From assembly GCA_937969505.1 (NCBI GenBank), contig CALBWA010000013.1, positions 124,001 to 188,000 on the forward strand: a DNA stretch of 64,000 nt, given 5' to 3'. This document shows positions 7,066 through 17,749 of this stretch, piece by piece. The DNA is from an uncultured Erythrobacter sp. (GTDB lineage: Bacteria > Pseudomonadota > Alphaproteobacteria > Sphingomonadales > Sphingomonadaceae). The position numbers and the translations under genes were made by a program. The number at the start of each line of letters is the position of its first letter. Position 1 is the first letter of the stretch. The notes beneath the pieces are model-generated. The model ran no database searches, was not told the DNA's origin, and saw only the letters and a list, made by a program, of their open reading frames with translations.

Positions 7066-8832
7066 CTATTGCGTTGCCAGCAAAGGTTCGATGCGCGGAT
7101 CGGTGGCGACTTCCCAGCCATTTTTGGTGCGTAACAAGGCGTTGGCCTTCAGCGGCGGGCTGACCCCTCGCAGAGAGGAGTGACCAAGAGCCTGCAGTTC
7201 GGCTTCCATCTTCTCAAGCGCGGAACCTTTTTCAATCACCGTGGTGGTGCCGAAACTCATGATCAGGGGCAGGGCAAGCGCTTCGGAGGCGGTCAGACCG
7301 AAGTCGAGCACGCCGATGATCGACCGCGCGGTCTGAACCGGGATGGTTGGCCCACCCGCCGCTCCGATGACCAGAACCGGTTCACCATCCGGTCCGAACA
7401 CAATGGTCGGCGCCATGGAAGAGCGTGGCCGTTTGCCCGGCTCCACCCGATTGGCGACCGGCTTGCCGTCAACTGCGGGTGTGGCGCTGAAATCGGTCAA
7501 TTCATTGTTGAGGTAGAACCCGCGATAAAACAGACCCGAGCCAAACGCCCCCTCGATCGTCGAAGTGTAGCTGATCGCGTTGCCATCGCCGTCCACTACG
7601 GAGAAGTGCGAAGTGCCGCTTTCGACCGGCTCGTCCCCATCGGCCAGTGTCAGCGGTGCGCCGCGCGGTGTCCCTGCCTCGACGGTTTCCAGTGTGGCTG
7701 TTTCGCTGATCAAGGCGCTGCGCTGAGCGAGATAGGCCGGATCGATCAGCCCTTCGACGGGTACGGTCACAAAATCGCTATCGGCGACATACAGCTCGCG
7801 ATCGGCATAGGCGATCCGCTGCGATTCGAGGAACAGATGCCAGAACACAGCGCTGTCCGGGCCGAGCGTGGCAAGGTCAAATCGCTCCAGTTGGCCGAGC
7901 ATCTGCAATACGGCGATACCACCGGACGAGGGGGGACCCATGCCGCACACCATATAGGCCCGGTAGCGTCCACACACCGGATCGCGCAGCTTGGCCTCAT
8001 AGGTGGAGATATCCAGCGTCGTCAGCTTGCCGTCCTGCGGGGTTTCGGTGGCGACATAGGTGGCAAGGGGTTGGGCCTCTGCATCGTAGAAATATTCCGG
8101 CCCGGTCCGGGCAACATCGGACAGAAACTCCGCCAAATCCGGAACCATTATGGTTTCTCCGACTGGCAACGGTTCACCATTTTGGCCAAAATATATCGCG
8201 CGAGCCTCTGCCGTCTTCCCGGCGCGTTCCTTGCGGCTGGAGAGCGAGCCATGCAAGCGCTTGTTCATGACAAAACCGTCCCGAGCGAGCGCAATCGCCG
8301 GCTCAAACAATGCTGCCCAAGGCAGTTTTCCGAATTGGGCATGGGCCTTGGCCGCCAGGGCGAGATTGCCTGGCACGCCAACGCTCAGCCCGCTGGTTAC
8401 CCGCTGATCGCGCGGCAGCCGCTCACCATTTTCATCGAGAAAGCGCGTTGGAGTTGCAGCCGTCGGCGCAGTCTCGCGACCATCAAAGCTGTCCACCTGG
8501 CCGAAGGAATCGGCGCGCAACATGAAGCCGCCCCCGCCGATGCCTGAACTTTGCGGTTCGACCACGGTCAGTGCCAGCATCACGGCGATGGCTGCATCGG
8601 TGGCAGAGCCACCCTGCGCCAGGATCGCCTCACCCGCTGCGCTTGCCCGAGGATCAGCAGAACTAACCGCACCTGTTGGCACAATGCGCTGTGCTGACGT
8701 TGAATGGACGACGCTAGCCGTATCGCCGCCGTATCCCAGGCTGGTGCAGCCAGCATTGCATGCCATCGCGGCGGCCAGCGCCATGGCTTTGATGGAAAAT
8801 GTGATCGAGCGTGAGCGTTTATGGAGCAGCAT
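7066..8832 (-). CDS. ggt: Gamma-glutamyltranspeptidase, lipoprotein type
   Basis: An Ntn-hydrolase that cleaves gamma-glutamyl bonds such as glutathione in the periplasm and self-processes into two subunits. The 588-residue protein begins with a lipoprotein-like signal (ALAAAMACNAGC). The substrate loop 'EPQSSGIGGGGFML' is in the large subunit. The processing site is in VESGTSHFSVVDGDGN, where the threonine would become the small-subunit nucleophile. Later glycines (GSGLFYRGFYLNNEL, GAAGGPTIPVQT) fit the family. The start at 8832 (MLLHKRSRS) lies 10 nt after the pyrD stop, so the two are probably cotranscribed. The track start would overlap pyrD. Confidence 0.93.
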   Translation of the reverse strand: MLLHKRSRSITFSIKAMALAAAMACNAGCTSLGYGGDTASVVHSTSAQRIVPTGAVSSADPRASAAGEAILAQGGSATDAAIAVMLALTVVEPQSSGIGGGGFMLRADSFGQVDSFDGRETAPTAATPTRFLDENGERLPRDQRVTSGLSVGVPGNLALAAKAHAQFGKLPWAALFEPAIALARDGFVMNKRLHGSLSSRKERAGKTAEARAIYFGQNGEPLPVGETIMVPDLAEFLSDVARTGPEYFYDAEAQPLATYVATETPQDGKLTTLDISTYEAKLRDPVCGRYRAYMVCGMGPPSSGGIAVLQMLGQLERFDLATLGPDSAVFWHLFLESQRIAYADRELYVADSDFVTVPVEGLIDPAYLAQRSALISETATLETVEAGTPRGAPLTLADGDEPVESGTSHFSVVDGDGNAISYTSTIEGAFGSGLFYRGFYLNNELTDFSATPAVDGKPVANRVEPGKRPRSSMAPTIVFGPDGEPVLVIGAAGGPTIPVQTARSIIGVLDFGLTASEALALPLIMSFGTTTVIEKGSALEKMEAELQALGHSSLRGVSPPLKANALLRTKNGWEVATDPRIEPLLATQ

Positions 8833-8842
8833 GGCGACAGCG

Positions 8843-9895
8843 CTATTCGCTTCCGATTGCCTCTGCAATGCTGGAAAAGCCATCGCGCTTCATCAGGCGT
8901 GCGACACCGCGCACGATGCGGCCGCCCAGTGTGGGACCTTCATAAACCATTGCGCTGTACAATTGGATCAGGCTGGCCCCGGCGCGAATGCGCTCCCAGG
9001 CATGTTCGGCATTGGCGATGCCGCCGACGCCGATCAATGGCATGGCCCCTCCAGTGGCCGTGCGGAAATCCCGGACCCGCTGCAATGCCATCTGGCGCAG
9101 CGGCGCACCGGACAGTCCGCCTGCCTCTGCGGCATGTCGGCTGCGAAGGGCGGGCCGTGCAATGGTGGTGTTCGACACGATCAACGCACCCAGATCATTG
9201 TCCAATGCAATGCGGGCAATCGCATCGATATCCGCAGGCTCCAGATCAGGGGCGACCTTCAGAAAGATGGGCGGGCAATGCGTGCCAGCATGTTCGGCGC
9301 GAGCATCAATGACAGCCTGCAGCAGATCCGTCAGGGCGCCTTCATCCTGCAGCGCGCGCAGGCCTGGAGTGTTAGGGCTGGAAATATTGACGGCGAGATA
9401 GGTGGCGTGCGGGGTCATCAGCCTGGTCATTTCAGCGTAATCGGCTATGCGATCCGCCGAATCCTTATTGGCGCCGATATTGATACCGACAATGCCCGGC
9501 CTTCCTGCCCGATGGCTCAGCTTTTCCAGCGCAACCTCGGCGCCGCCATTGTTGAACCCCATCCGGTTGATGACTGCACGGTCTTCGACGAGGCGGAACA
9601 GGCGGGGTTTCGGGTTGCCAGCCTGAGGGCGCGGGGTAATCGAGCCGGCTTCGGTAAAACCGAACCCCAGACCCAGCAGCGCATCGGGCACTTCGGCGTC
9701 CTTGTCGAAGCCGGCAGCAACACCAACCGGATTTGGGAATGGAATGCCGGCGACCGCGATCGGCAATTGGCCTGCGTAAGAGGCCGACTCGCCCCTGGAA
9801 CGCAATGGAGACCATTTGAGCGACTCGATCGCGAGTCGATGCGCCTTTTCGGAGTCGAGAGCGAAGAGGGCAGGCCGGATAAGCCGGAAAACCAT
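8843..9895 (-). CDS. pyrD: Dihydroorotate dehydrogenase, class 2
   Basis: Membrane-associated FMN enzyme of de novo pyrimidine synthesis, passing electrons to quinone. The 350-residue length is typical of class 2. Motifs are NPVGVAAGFDKD, the catalytic-serine segment AVNISSPNTPGLR, 'PPIFLKVAPDL', 'IVSNTTIARP' and the phosphate-binding 'PLIGVGGIANAEHAWERIRAGASLIQLYSAMVYEGP' region. The start at 9895 (MVFRLIRPALFALDSEKAH) carries the amphipathic membrane-binding N-terminus; the track start is 24 codons further upstream in an AT-rich leader. The ggt gene follows directly. Confidence 0.95.
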   Translation of the reverse strand: MVFRLIRPALFALDSEKAHRLAIESLKWSPLRSRGESASYAGQLPIAVAGIPFPNPVGVAAGFDKDAEVPDALLGLGFGFTEAGSITPRPQAGNPKPRLFRLVEDRAVINRMGFNNGGAEVALEKLSHRAGRPGIVGINIGANKDSADRIADYAEMTRLMTPHATYLAVNISSPNTPGLRALQDEGALTDLLQAVIDARAEHAGTHCPPIFLKVAPDLEPADIDAIARIALDNDLGALIVSNTTIARPALRSRHAAEAGGLSGAPLRQMALQRVRDFRTATGGAMPLIGVGGIANAEHAWERIRAGASLIQLYSAMVYEGPTLGGRIVRGVARLMKRDGFSSIAEAIGSE

Positions 9896-10057
9896 AATTG
9901 TTACACTGTATCCTGCTTCGTTAGTCAATTGTAAACTAACTCTGAAAAACAACGACTTAAATGTCAAAATCGACGATTTTACGCTGAAAATCCAATCGAT
10001 TTGTCACTCCCAATGCACCACTTGTCGTTTGCATACAATTACGCAGATGATGATTCG

Positions 10058-10158
10058 GTTATTGAGTTTTTGCGACCCGAAGGGCTCGGAGCAGCAATGC
10101 AAAGAGTTCCTCAACTTCAAAGGGCGGTTTCTCCAAGCGAGAGGCCGCCCATTTTTTT
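10058..10158 (+). ncRNA. Candidate small regulatory RNA
   Basis: A strong intrinsic terminator (10122-10158) stands in a gene-free region with no upstream plus-strand gene, so it must end a non-coding transcript. A weak promoter (TTGTCG at 10022, GATGAT at 10046) would start a transcript of about 100 nt near 10058. Its 5' half can fold around CCCGAAGGGCTCGG, and the middle has an unpaired TTCCTCAACTTCAA that could pair with ribosome binding sites. The exact 5' end is a guess. Confidence 0.5.
10122..10158 (+). terminator. Intrinsic terminator
   Basis: GGGCGGTTTCTC - CAAGC - GAGAGGCCGCCC forms a 12-bp stem (two G-U pairs) with a 5-nt loop, followed by ATTTTTTT. It is oriented for plus-strand transcripts. 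Confidence 0.85.
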
Positions 10159-10386
10159 GCCCCGGGTCGTTCGGCCCTTAGCCCCTCTCTACATTCGCAA
10201 TACCCGCTGAATCTTGAGGCATTCATCGTGCCCGATGTTCTCATCCCTGTGGCATTGTGTTAGCGATCGCGCCACAAGGTCGGTAACTATGATCGATCTG
10301 ATTTTCGTTTCATCAAATGGCTAGTGTTCAAGGCTGGTCAATTGCATGATGCGTACGGGTCAATGGTCGCGAAAACAGGGGACGCA

Positions 10387-11349
10387 ATGTCGACAACAGA
10401 CGATGCGGAGGGGCGGCCTTCACGCGCCCAGGATAATTCGCTGACAAATGATGATCTGCCCGTGCCGGTCACATTGACCTCTGCTGACCGGGTCGAGATT
10501 GATTATATAGCGCCACCAACGGCCCTCAGTTCCTATATCACCACGGTCTACCATTTTCGCTGCGAAGAAAATGTCATACGTGACATCCAGCCAGCCGCAA
10601 TCGGGCAGCTGAACCTGTTTCCCTATGGCCAGGGCGAAATGCATTTTCCCGATGGCAAGCGCGATCCCAGCAACGCAGTCAATTTGCTTACCCCCCTGTC
10701 CTTTGCCGCTCCGTTCGTTGTCGATGGACCTTTTCATGCGATCGGCGCTGTTTTGTCACCACTGGGATGGGCCGCACTTACGGGTCTGCACGCCGCAGAA
10801 CATACCAATCGCCTCTATCGCGCATCCGATTGGCTCGGCCCAGAAATCGAACGGATCGGCCTTACGGCTTGTGAGAACTACCGCACCGGAGACAAAACGG
10901 CCGCTGAATGCGGAGCGATCCTGTGCGATTACATCGGCGAAAATCTCGGGCGAGTGCCACCTCGGCATGAAGAGTTGATTCAGCAGACCGTGAAATGGCT
11001 GGGTGGCGCGCTCAATCCCGATCTTGACGACCTGTATGCCACAGTCGGCTATTCCGAACGGCAGGCCCAACGACTGGTGGAGCGGTACTTCGGGCTGAGC
11101 CCGTTGGCCTTGCGGCGCAAATATCGGGCTCTGCGCTCCGTTGCTTTGCTATCCCTGCCGAACCTGACGCCTGAGTTCGAGGCCAATGTTCGCGATGCCT
11201 TCTATGATCAATCGCACATGATCCGTGAATTCCGTCTGTTTGCCGGGCGCACGCCGGCGCGGTTGAATGATGATGAATCACCCTTTCTGATGGAAGTGCT
11301 TGATCAGAAGAACTTCCGCGAGATTGATCCGCTGATGCCGGAAGAATGA
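10387..11349 (+). CDS. AraC-family transcriptional regulator
   Basis: 320 residues with an N-terminal effector-type domain (residues about 35-190, DUF6597-like: 'ALSSYITTVYHFRCEE...IRDIQPAAIGQLNLFPYG') and a C-terminal AraC helix-turn-helix ('LDDLYATVGYSERQAQRLVERYFGLSPLALRRKYRALRS'). The second helix-turn-helix around 'DAFYDQSHMIREFRLFAGRTPA' is the conserved AraC signature. The start at 10387 (MSTTDDAEGR) is behind CAGGGGA; the track start 21 codons earlier has no site. It has no obvious target next door. The iscR gene follows after 153 nt and is separately promoted. Confidence 0.85.
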   Translation: MSTTDDAEGRPSRAQDNSLTNDDLPVPVTLTSADRVEIDYIAPPTALSSYITTVYHFRCEENVIRDIQPAAIGQLNLFPYGQGEMHFPDGKRDPSNAVNLLTPLSFAAPFVVDGPFHAIGAVLSPLGWAALTGLHAAEHTNRLYRASDWLGPEIERIGLTACENYRTGDKTAAECGAILCDYIGENLGRVPPRHEELIQQTVKWLGGALNPDLDDLYATVGYSERQAQRLVERYFGLSPLALRRKYRALRSVALLSLPNLTPEFEANVRDAFYDQSHMIREFRLFAGRTPARLNDDESPFLMEVLDQKNFREIDPLMPEE

Positions 11350-11502
11350 TTGACACCTGCAGAGCGCCAGTTCCACATCGACCGAGCTTGAATTGCTAAC
11401 GACTCGCAACTAGCGGAAAAGCGTTGAAACCGCGGATTTGCGACCCTAACTGCAAATCGGAACGAATCAGTCCGATTAAGGTCTAAGGTCAACAAACCCG
11501 CA

Positions 11503-11909
11503 ATGCGATTGTCCAATCTTGCCGATTATGCCGTGGTCACCATGAGCGCTGCGTCACGCCACTGTGGTGGCGGCAGGGTCAGTGCAGCCGAATTGGCGCA
11601 GGAAATCGGGCTGCCAGCACCCACAGTCCAGAAGGTTGTCAGCAAGCTGACGGCGGCCGGGCTGTTGCGATCGGTCCGCGGGGCAGGTGGCGGCTTGCAG
11701 CTGGCCCGACCCGCTGCAGCGATCAGCGTGGCCGACATCGTAGAGGCCGTGGAAGGGCCGATTGCCTTGACCGCATGTGTCGATGGGCATGACTGCGCCG
11801 TGGAGCACAATTGTACGGTCAAACCCCATTGGCCGATGATCAATCAGGCCTTGCGCGGCGCCTTGGCGGATATTTCGCTGACGCAGTTGGCGCAGGTGAA
11901 GGAAATAGC

Positions 11910-11913
<4 letters not shown>
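11503..11913 (+). CDS. iscR: Rrf2/IscR-type regulator of the SUF system
   Basis: 136-residue winged-helix regulator that senses Fe-S status. The DNA-binding part is '[39 protein letters not shown]'. Three cysteines in [14 protein letters not shown] are the cluster ligands, so it should carry an Fe-S cluster like IscR. It leads the suf operon; its stop overlaps the sufB start (ATGA). Autoregulation is expected from the family, but I could not identify a clear operator in the 153-nt upstream region. Confidence 0.92.
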
Positions 11914-13402
<1,489 letters not shown>

Positions 13403-13406
<4 letters not shown>

Positions 13407-13933
13407 CCGAACGCAAGAAACTCGCGCTCAAACCAGCGGACGAGCGCACCGAGGCTCCTGCGCTCAAGAAGAAGGGGCGCGGCTGGGAAATCTCGGACAA
13501 GCGGCTTGATGTGCTGCACGATCAGGCGCGCGATATGCGCCGTCATGCTAGCCCAGCGCATAAGGCTCTCGCCGCCAAATTCGCAAAGGCGGACTTCGGC
13601 CGATATTCGTTCAAGCGCTTTGCCGTGGTCGGCAGCGCGATCGTCGATTTCAATTGCCACCAATTGGGTATGGCGATCGTGATTGACGAGGAAGACACAC
13701 CAGAGGCGCTGATCAACCGGCGCGACAAGAGCCTGGAATCGGTCGGCATCAAGGTCATGCATTTGCGCGCGCAAGATGTGCTCGACAATATGGATGCTGT
13801 GCTGGAGCGGATCACCATGGGCATGCGCATGCGCATTGGCGACAAGCGCGAAGGCCAGCGTGAACATCGCGCTCGCTCACAGCCCAAATCATCCACCGGT
13901 CGCTCCACTGCGTATGAAGGAGAACAGTCATGA
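13403..13933 (+). CDS. DUF559 (Vsr-like fold) protein inside the suf operon
   Basis: 176 residues. After a basic N-terminus, residues about 35-135 match DUF559, a restriction-endonuclease-like fold related to very-short-patch repair enzymes ('[19 protein letters not shown]', '[18 protein letters not shown]', 'AIVID', then '[21 protein letters not shown]'). The aspartate in IVDF and the core order fit the PD-(D/E)xK fold, so a nuclease is possible, but catalysis is unproven. It overlaps sufB and the small membrane gene by ATGA at both ends, so it is made with the SUF machinery. Its role there is unknown; it has a low-complexity tail. Confidence 0.85.
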
Positions 13934-14124
13934 TTCCCGGACTTAACGATGTGATTGCCCCCGACATGCAGAAGATCCTGCTGTTCCTTATTCCGGCAAT
14001 GATTTCGCTCGCCGCCCTGACGCTGACCTTGAGCCGCGGTTCCTCCATCCCCGGCATCGTCACCACCATAGTTTTTGCCTTGCTCGCGATCTATTTCGCG
14101 CCCGGCTTTATCGAGTTGTTCTAA
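13930..14124 (+). CDS. Small two-helix membrane protein in the suf operon
   Basis: 64 residues with two hydrophobic helices ('ILLFLIPAMISLAALTLTL' and 'GIVTTIVFALLAIYF') separated by a short basic loop. I do not recognise a family. The ATG overlaps the stop of the DUF559 gene, and sufC starts 3 nt after its stop, so it is firmly inside the operon. A membrane tether or an unrelated passenger are both possible. Confidence 0.75.
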   Translation: MIPGLNDVIAPDMQKILLFLIPAMISLAALTLTLSRGSSIPGIVTTIVFALLAIYFAPGFIELF

Positions 14125-14127
14125 GCC

Positions 14128-14877
14128 ATGCTGAAAATTGAAAATCTCCACACCGAAATTGATGGCAAAGCCATTTTGAAAGGCCTGTCGCTCGAAGTGA
14201 AAGCGGGCGAAGTGCACGCCATCATGGGCCCCAATGGGGCGGGTAAATCGACCCTCTCCTATGCCTTGGGCGGACGTCCCAATTATGATGTGACAGCCGG
14301 TTCGGTGACCTTCCGCGATCAGGATTTGCTGGCGCTGGACCCGCACGAACGCGCTTCTGCCGGGCTGTTTCTTGGCTTCCAGTACCCTGTCGAGATCCCA
14401 GGCGTTTCCAATGTCCAGTTCCTGCGCGAGGCGCTCAATGCCCAACGCGCGGCACGCGGTGAAGACCCGCTCACCGGCGGCGAGTTTCTCAAACTGGCCA
14501 AGGCGAAGGCAGGACTGCTCAAGCTCGACATGGAAATGCTCAAGCGGCAGGTGAATGTCGGATTTTCCGGCGGCGAGAAGAAGCGCGCCGAGATGGTCCA
14601 GATGGGCATTCTCGACCCCAAATTTGCCGTGCTGGACGAAACGGACAGCGGTCTCGATATCGACGCGCTGCGTGTGGTGGGCGAGGGTATCAACTCGATC
14701 ATGCGGGCACCGGACAAGGGCGTGCTGTTGATAACCCACTATCAACGCTTGCTCGACGTCGTGAAGCCTGACCGGGTCAGCATTCTGGCCGGTGGCCGGA
14801 TTGTCGAGACAGGCGGGCCGGAACTGGCCTTGCGCCTGGAAGACGAGGGTTATGACGCGGTGATGGCTGATGCCTGA
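14128..14877 (+). CDS. sufC: SufC ATPase
   Basis: 249-residue ABC-type ATPase that drives SufB-SufD rearrangement during Fe-S assembly. It has a Walker A GPNGAGKST (residues 34-42), Q-loop 'GFQYPVEIPGV', signature 'VGFSGGEKKRAEM', Walker B 'FAVLDETDSGLD' and the switch histidine in 'LLITHY'. Length and motifs are standard. It overlaps sufD by 8 nt. Confidence 0.97.
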   Translation: MLKIENLHTEIDGKAILKGLSLEVKAGEVHAIMGPNGAGKSTLSYALGGRPNYDVTAGSVTFRDQDLLALDPHERASAGLFLGFQYPVEIPGVSNVQFLREALNAQRAARGEDPLTGGEFLKLAKAKAGLLKLDMEMLKRQVNVGFSGGEKKRAEMVQMGILDPKFAVLDETDSGLDIDALRVVGEGINSIMRAPDKGVLLITHYQRLLDVVKPDRVSILAGGRIVETGGPELALRLEDEGYDAVMADA

Positions 14878-15643
14878 GGCCGCTGAACTCGAACGACCAA
14901 CCATCCGGGATGAGGCTTGGCGCTATGCCGACAGCGATTTCATCGCTTCGGCGGATGTTGCGCTGCTCAATGATTGGCGCACGATCAGCGTGCCGGCTGG
15001 CGAAACCGTTCGCGAGGTGCAAAGCCATCTGACGGACGATGGCGCGTCCGGCATGGTTGATCGGTTGCGTGTGCATGTCGGTGCAGGCGGGCGGTTCGAA
15101 GCGTTCGTGACGCTGGGTGGCGGCAAATACCAGCGCGCCGAAATTGAAGTTACGCTGGAAGAAGGCGCGCATTTCGAATTTGGCGGCGTGACCGTTGGCG
15201 GCGGGGATCGACGGCAGGAGTTTGTTACGCGGACCATTCATGCGCACCCCAACGCCACCAGCAACCAGGTGGTGCGGGCGGTGCATTGGGGCCAGGCGAC
15301 CGGCAATTATCTTGGCCGGATCGAGGTCGCTCGCGATGCCCAGAAAACCGATGCGGCGCAGAATTTCAGAGCTTTGCTGCTGGAGAAAGGCGCCACAGCA
15401 AATGCCAAGCCCGAACTTGAAATCTTCGCTGACGATGTCCTGTGCGCCCATGGCGCAGCGATCGGTCAGCTGGATGAGCAGGCCGCTTATTACATGGCCG
15501 CGCGCGGCATTCCTCCCCATCTGGCGAAGAAATTGCTGGTGCAAGCTTTCATTGGCGATGCCTTTGTTGCGCTGAGCGATGCAGCGGACCGGGAAATGAT
15601 GCTGGAACGCGCGCTCGAACAGCTGGAGGGTACAGCGCTTTGA
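14870..15643 (+). CDS. sufD: Fe-S cluster assembly protein SufD
   Basis: 257 residues, much shorter than the roughly 420 of E. coli SufD. It keeps the beta-helix and C-terminal helices: 'GATANAKPELEIFADDVLCAHGAAIGQLDEQAAYYMAARGI' holds the conserved E-I-x-x-D-D-V-x-C-x-H-G-A core. It partners SufB and SufC in the scaffold complex. The start overlaps sufC by 8 nt and the stop overlaps the sufS start. Confidence 0.95.
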   Translation: MPEAAELERPTIRDEAWRYADSDFIASADVALLNDWRTISVPAGETVREVQSHLTDDGASGMVDRLRVHVGAGGRFEAFVTLGGGKYQRAEIEVTLEEGAHFEFGGVTVGGGDRRQEFVTRTIHAHPNATSNQVVRAVHWGQATGNYLGRIEVARDAQKTDAAQNFRALLLEKGATANAKPELEIFADDVLCAHGAAIGQLDEQAAYYMAARGIPPHLAKKLLVQAFIGDAFVALSDAADREMMLERALEQLEGTAL

Positions 15644-16860
15644 ACGCACCTGCGGCCTTTAAACGCGATCTGCGCAACGATTTCCCCGGCCTGCTCACGG
15701 CTGAGGGCAAGCCGTGGCACTATCTTGATACCGGCGCCACTTCGCAAAAGCCGCGCGCCGTAATCGATGCCATGGCAAAGGCATTGGGCGAAGATTACGC
15801 CACGGTCCATCGCGGTGTCTATGCTCGCTCCGCCAATATGACGCAGGCTTATGAAGCCGCGCGGCGGACGGTTGCCGACTTTATCGGTGCGAACGAGGCT
15901 GAGATCGTCTTCACACGCGGTGCGACAGAGGCCATTAATCTTCTCGCCAACAGCTGGGGCAATGCCAATATTGGCGCTGGTGACCGCATTTTGCTGTCCA
16001 CGCTGGAGCATCATTCCAACATCGTGCCTTGGCAAATGCTGGCCGAGCGTGTCGGTGCGCATATTGATGTGTGCCCGCTGACAGATGATGGCCGGATTGA
16101 TCTGGATGCAGCCGAGGCGATGCTGACAGAGCAGCATAAGCTGGTGGCTTTCGGTCATGTTTCCAACGTATTGGGGTCAGTTCTGGATGCCCGGCGTGCG
16201 GCTGATCTGGCGCATAAGGTGGGCGCAAAGCTTCTGCTCGATGGCTGTCAGGCGGCTCCGCGACTGGTTCTCGACATGGCGGCGCTCGATTGCGATTTTT
16301 ACGTGTTCAGCGCGCATAAGCTTTACGGCCCGACCGGTATCGGCGTGCTGTGGGCCCGGCCTGAAATTCTGGACGCGATGCCTCCATGGGAAGGCGGCGG
16401 CGCGATGATCGACCGCGTGACCTTTGAAAAAACCACCTATGCCCCCGCACCTCAGCGCTTTGAAGCGGGCACGCCCGCCATCGCCGAGGCGATCGGGCTG
16501 GCCGCTGCGGTCGACTATGTCAAAGATGTCGGCCTTGATCTGATACACGCCCGCGAAACCGCACTGGTCGCAAAGCTGCGCGAAGCGCTGGGCGCTATGA
16601 ACGATGTCACCATCTATGGGCCAGCTGACAGCGCCGGCATCGTCAGTTTTGCGATGGACGGGGTTCACCCGCACGATTTGGGCACCATATTGGACGAGGA
16701 CAATGTGGCTATCCGCGCTGGCCACCACTGCGCTCAGCCCTTGATGGACCATCTGGGTGTTCCGGCGACCGCTCGCGCCAGTTTTGGCCTTTATTCCGAT
16801 GATAGCGACGTCGCGGCTCTGCTCGATGGCATAGACCGCACCAAAAGGATTTTTGGCTAG
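15640..16860 (+). CDS. sufS: Cysteine desulfurase SufS
   Basis: 406-residue PLP enzyme that supplies sulfur from cysteine to the scaffold. The PLP lysine is in 'YVFSAHKLYGPTGIG' and the persulfide cysteine in 'IRAGHHCAQPLM', as in group II desulfurases. Other family segments are 'TGATSQKPRAVID' and 'LSTLEHHSNIVPW'. The start is a TTG overlapping the sufD stop (TTGA), with GGAGGG about 10 nt upstream. No SufE gene is seen here. Confidence 0.96.
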   Translation: MNAPAAFKRDLRNDFPGLLTAEGKPWHYLDTGATSQKPRAVIDAMAKALGEDYATVHRGVYARSANMTQAYEAARRTVADFIGANEAEIVFTRGATEAINLLANSWGNANIGAGDRILLSTLEHHSNIVPWQMLAERVGAHIDVCPLTDDGRIDLDAAEAMLTEQHKLVAFGHVSNVLGSVLDARRAADLAHKVGAKLLLDGCQAAPRLVLDMAALDCDFYVFSAHKLYGPTGIGVLWARPEILDAMPPWEGGGAMIDRVTFEKTTYAPAPQRFEAGTPAIAEAIGLAAAVDYVKDVGLDLIHARETALVAKLREALGAMNDVTIYGPADSAGIVSFAMDGVHPHDLGTILDEDNVAIRAGHHCAQPLMDHLGVPATARASFGLYSDDSDVAALLDGIDRTKRIFG

Positions 16861-16866
16861 GAAAAG

Positions 16867-17382
16867 ATGATGAACAAGCCAACCGAAGACAAAGAATTTG
16901 TGGCAGCTCCTGCTCCGAACGAGGATGTGATCGCGCCGCCCAAGCCTCCGCGCGCACGGGTGGAAGATGCAATTGATCCGGACGAGGAAAGCGCCAGCGC
17001 CAAGCTGGAGCGCAAGCGTGATTATCTCGAAGGGTTTCTGCAGAAAAAGCCGGAAAATGTCGCTCCGGGTGAACCCGGCGGCGAATTGCATGACGCAGTA
17101 ATCGCGGCTCTTAAAGAAATTTATGACCCGGAAATCCCGGTGAATATCTATGATCTGGGCCTGATTTACGGTGTCGAGATTACCGACGAAAGCGATGCGT
17201 TGGTGACCATGACGCTGACCACGCCGCATTGTCCGGTGGCTGAAAGCATGCCGGGCGAAGTCGAACTGCGCGCTGCCAGCGTACCGGGTGTACGCGATGC
17301 CGAAGTCAATCTCGTATGGGATCCGCCTTGGGCGCCTGACAAAATGAGCGATGAGGCTCGCCTCGAATTGGGGATGCTGTAA
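16867..17382 (+). CDS. sufT: DUF59 / SufT-type Fe-S maturation protein
   Basis: 171 residues: about 75 N-terminal residues of charged, proline-rich low complexity, then a MIP18/DUF59 domain ('VIAALKEIYDPEIPVNIYDLGLIYGVEI...VTMTLTTPHCPVAESMPGEVE'). The cysteine in 'TTPHCP' is the conserved one. SufT-type proteins help deliver Fe-S clusters to target enzymes. It lies 6 nt after sufS and 1 nt before sufA, so it is in the operon. The variable N-terminal extension is usual in sphingomonads as far as I recall. Confidence 0.9.
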   Translation: MMNKPTEDKEFVAAPAPNEDVIAPPKPPRARVEDAIDPDEESASAKLERKRDYLEGFLQKKPENVAPGEPGGELHDAVIAALKEIYDPEIPVNIYDLGLIYGVEITDESDALVTMTLTTPHCPVAESMPGEVELRAASVPGVRDAEVNLVWDPPWAPDKMSDEARLELGML

Positions 17383-17383
17383 G

Positions 17384-17740
17384 ATGACCGAGACCAAAAT
17401 CCGCCAGATTCCTGCCGCCGTCACTTTGACCAAAGGCGCTGAAGCGCGCGTTGCAGAACTTATGAGCAAGGCCCCCGCTGATGCTATTGGGGTCAAGTTG
17501 TCGACCCCGCGTCGGGGGTGTTCCGGCCTTGCCTATTCTGTCGATTACGTCACCGAAGAAGCCAAGTTCGACGAAAAGATCGAAACGCCGGGCGGCATTT
17601 TTTACATAGATGGTGCCAGCGTTCTTTACCTGGTCGGGTCAGTCATGGATTGGGTCGAGGACGATTTCACTGCCGGTTTCGTGTTCGAAAACCCCAATGC
17701 CAAGGGGGCTTGCGGCTGCGGCGAAAGCTTCATGGTCTAA
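17384..17740 (+). CDS. sufA: A-type Fe-S carrier SufA
   Basis: 118-residue HesB/IscA-fold protein that carries clusters to apoproteins. The three ligand cysteines are in 'RRGCSGLAY' and 'GACGCGESF'. The track start at 17351 overlaps sufT; the ATG at 17384 (MTETKIRQIP) follows the sufT stop closely. It is the last gene of the operon. A minus-strand lipoprotein gene ends 10 nt away, so transcripts converge here without an obvious hairpin terminator. Confidence 0.95.
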   Translation: MTETKIRQIPAAVTLTKGAEARVAELMSKAPADAIGVKLSTPRRGCSGLAYSVDYVTEEAKFDEKIETPGGIFYIDGASVLYLVGSVMDWVEDDFTAGFVFENPNAKGACGCGESFMV

Positions 17741-17749
17741 TTTGCGGGC

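Larger units (their letters stand above)
9896..10386. other. Intergenic region: pyrD promoter, putative small RNA, regulator promoter
   Basis: 491 nt without a protein gene. The part next to pyrD (9896-10010) is AT-rich and should hold its promoter. The centre carries a likely small RNA ending at a strong terminator (listed separately). The remainder (10160-10386) should hold the promoter of the AraC-type gene; I see no clear operator. Confidence 0.6.

Noticed and set aside
8522-9934. Plus-strand ORF of 470 residues opposite ggt and pyrD
   Set aside because: Antisense to two well-supported genes; no domain recognised.
13543-14904. Minus-strand ORF of 453 residues opposite the suf genes
   Set aside because: Opposite the DUF559 gene, small membrane gene and sufC; no protein-like pattern.
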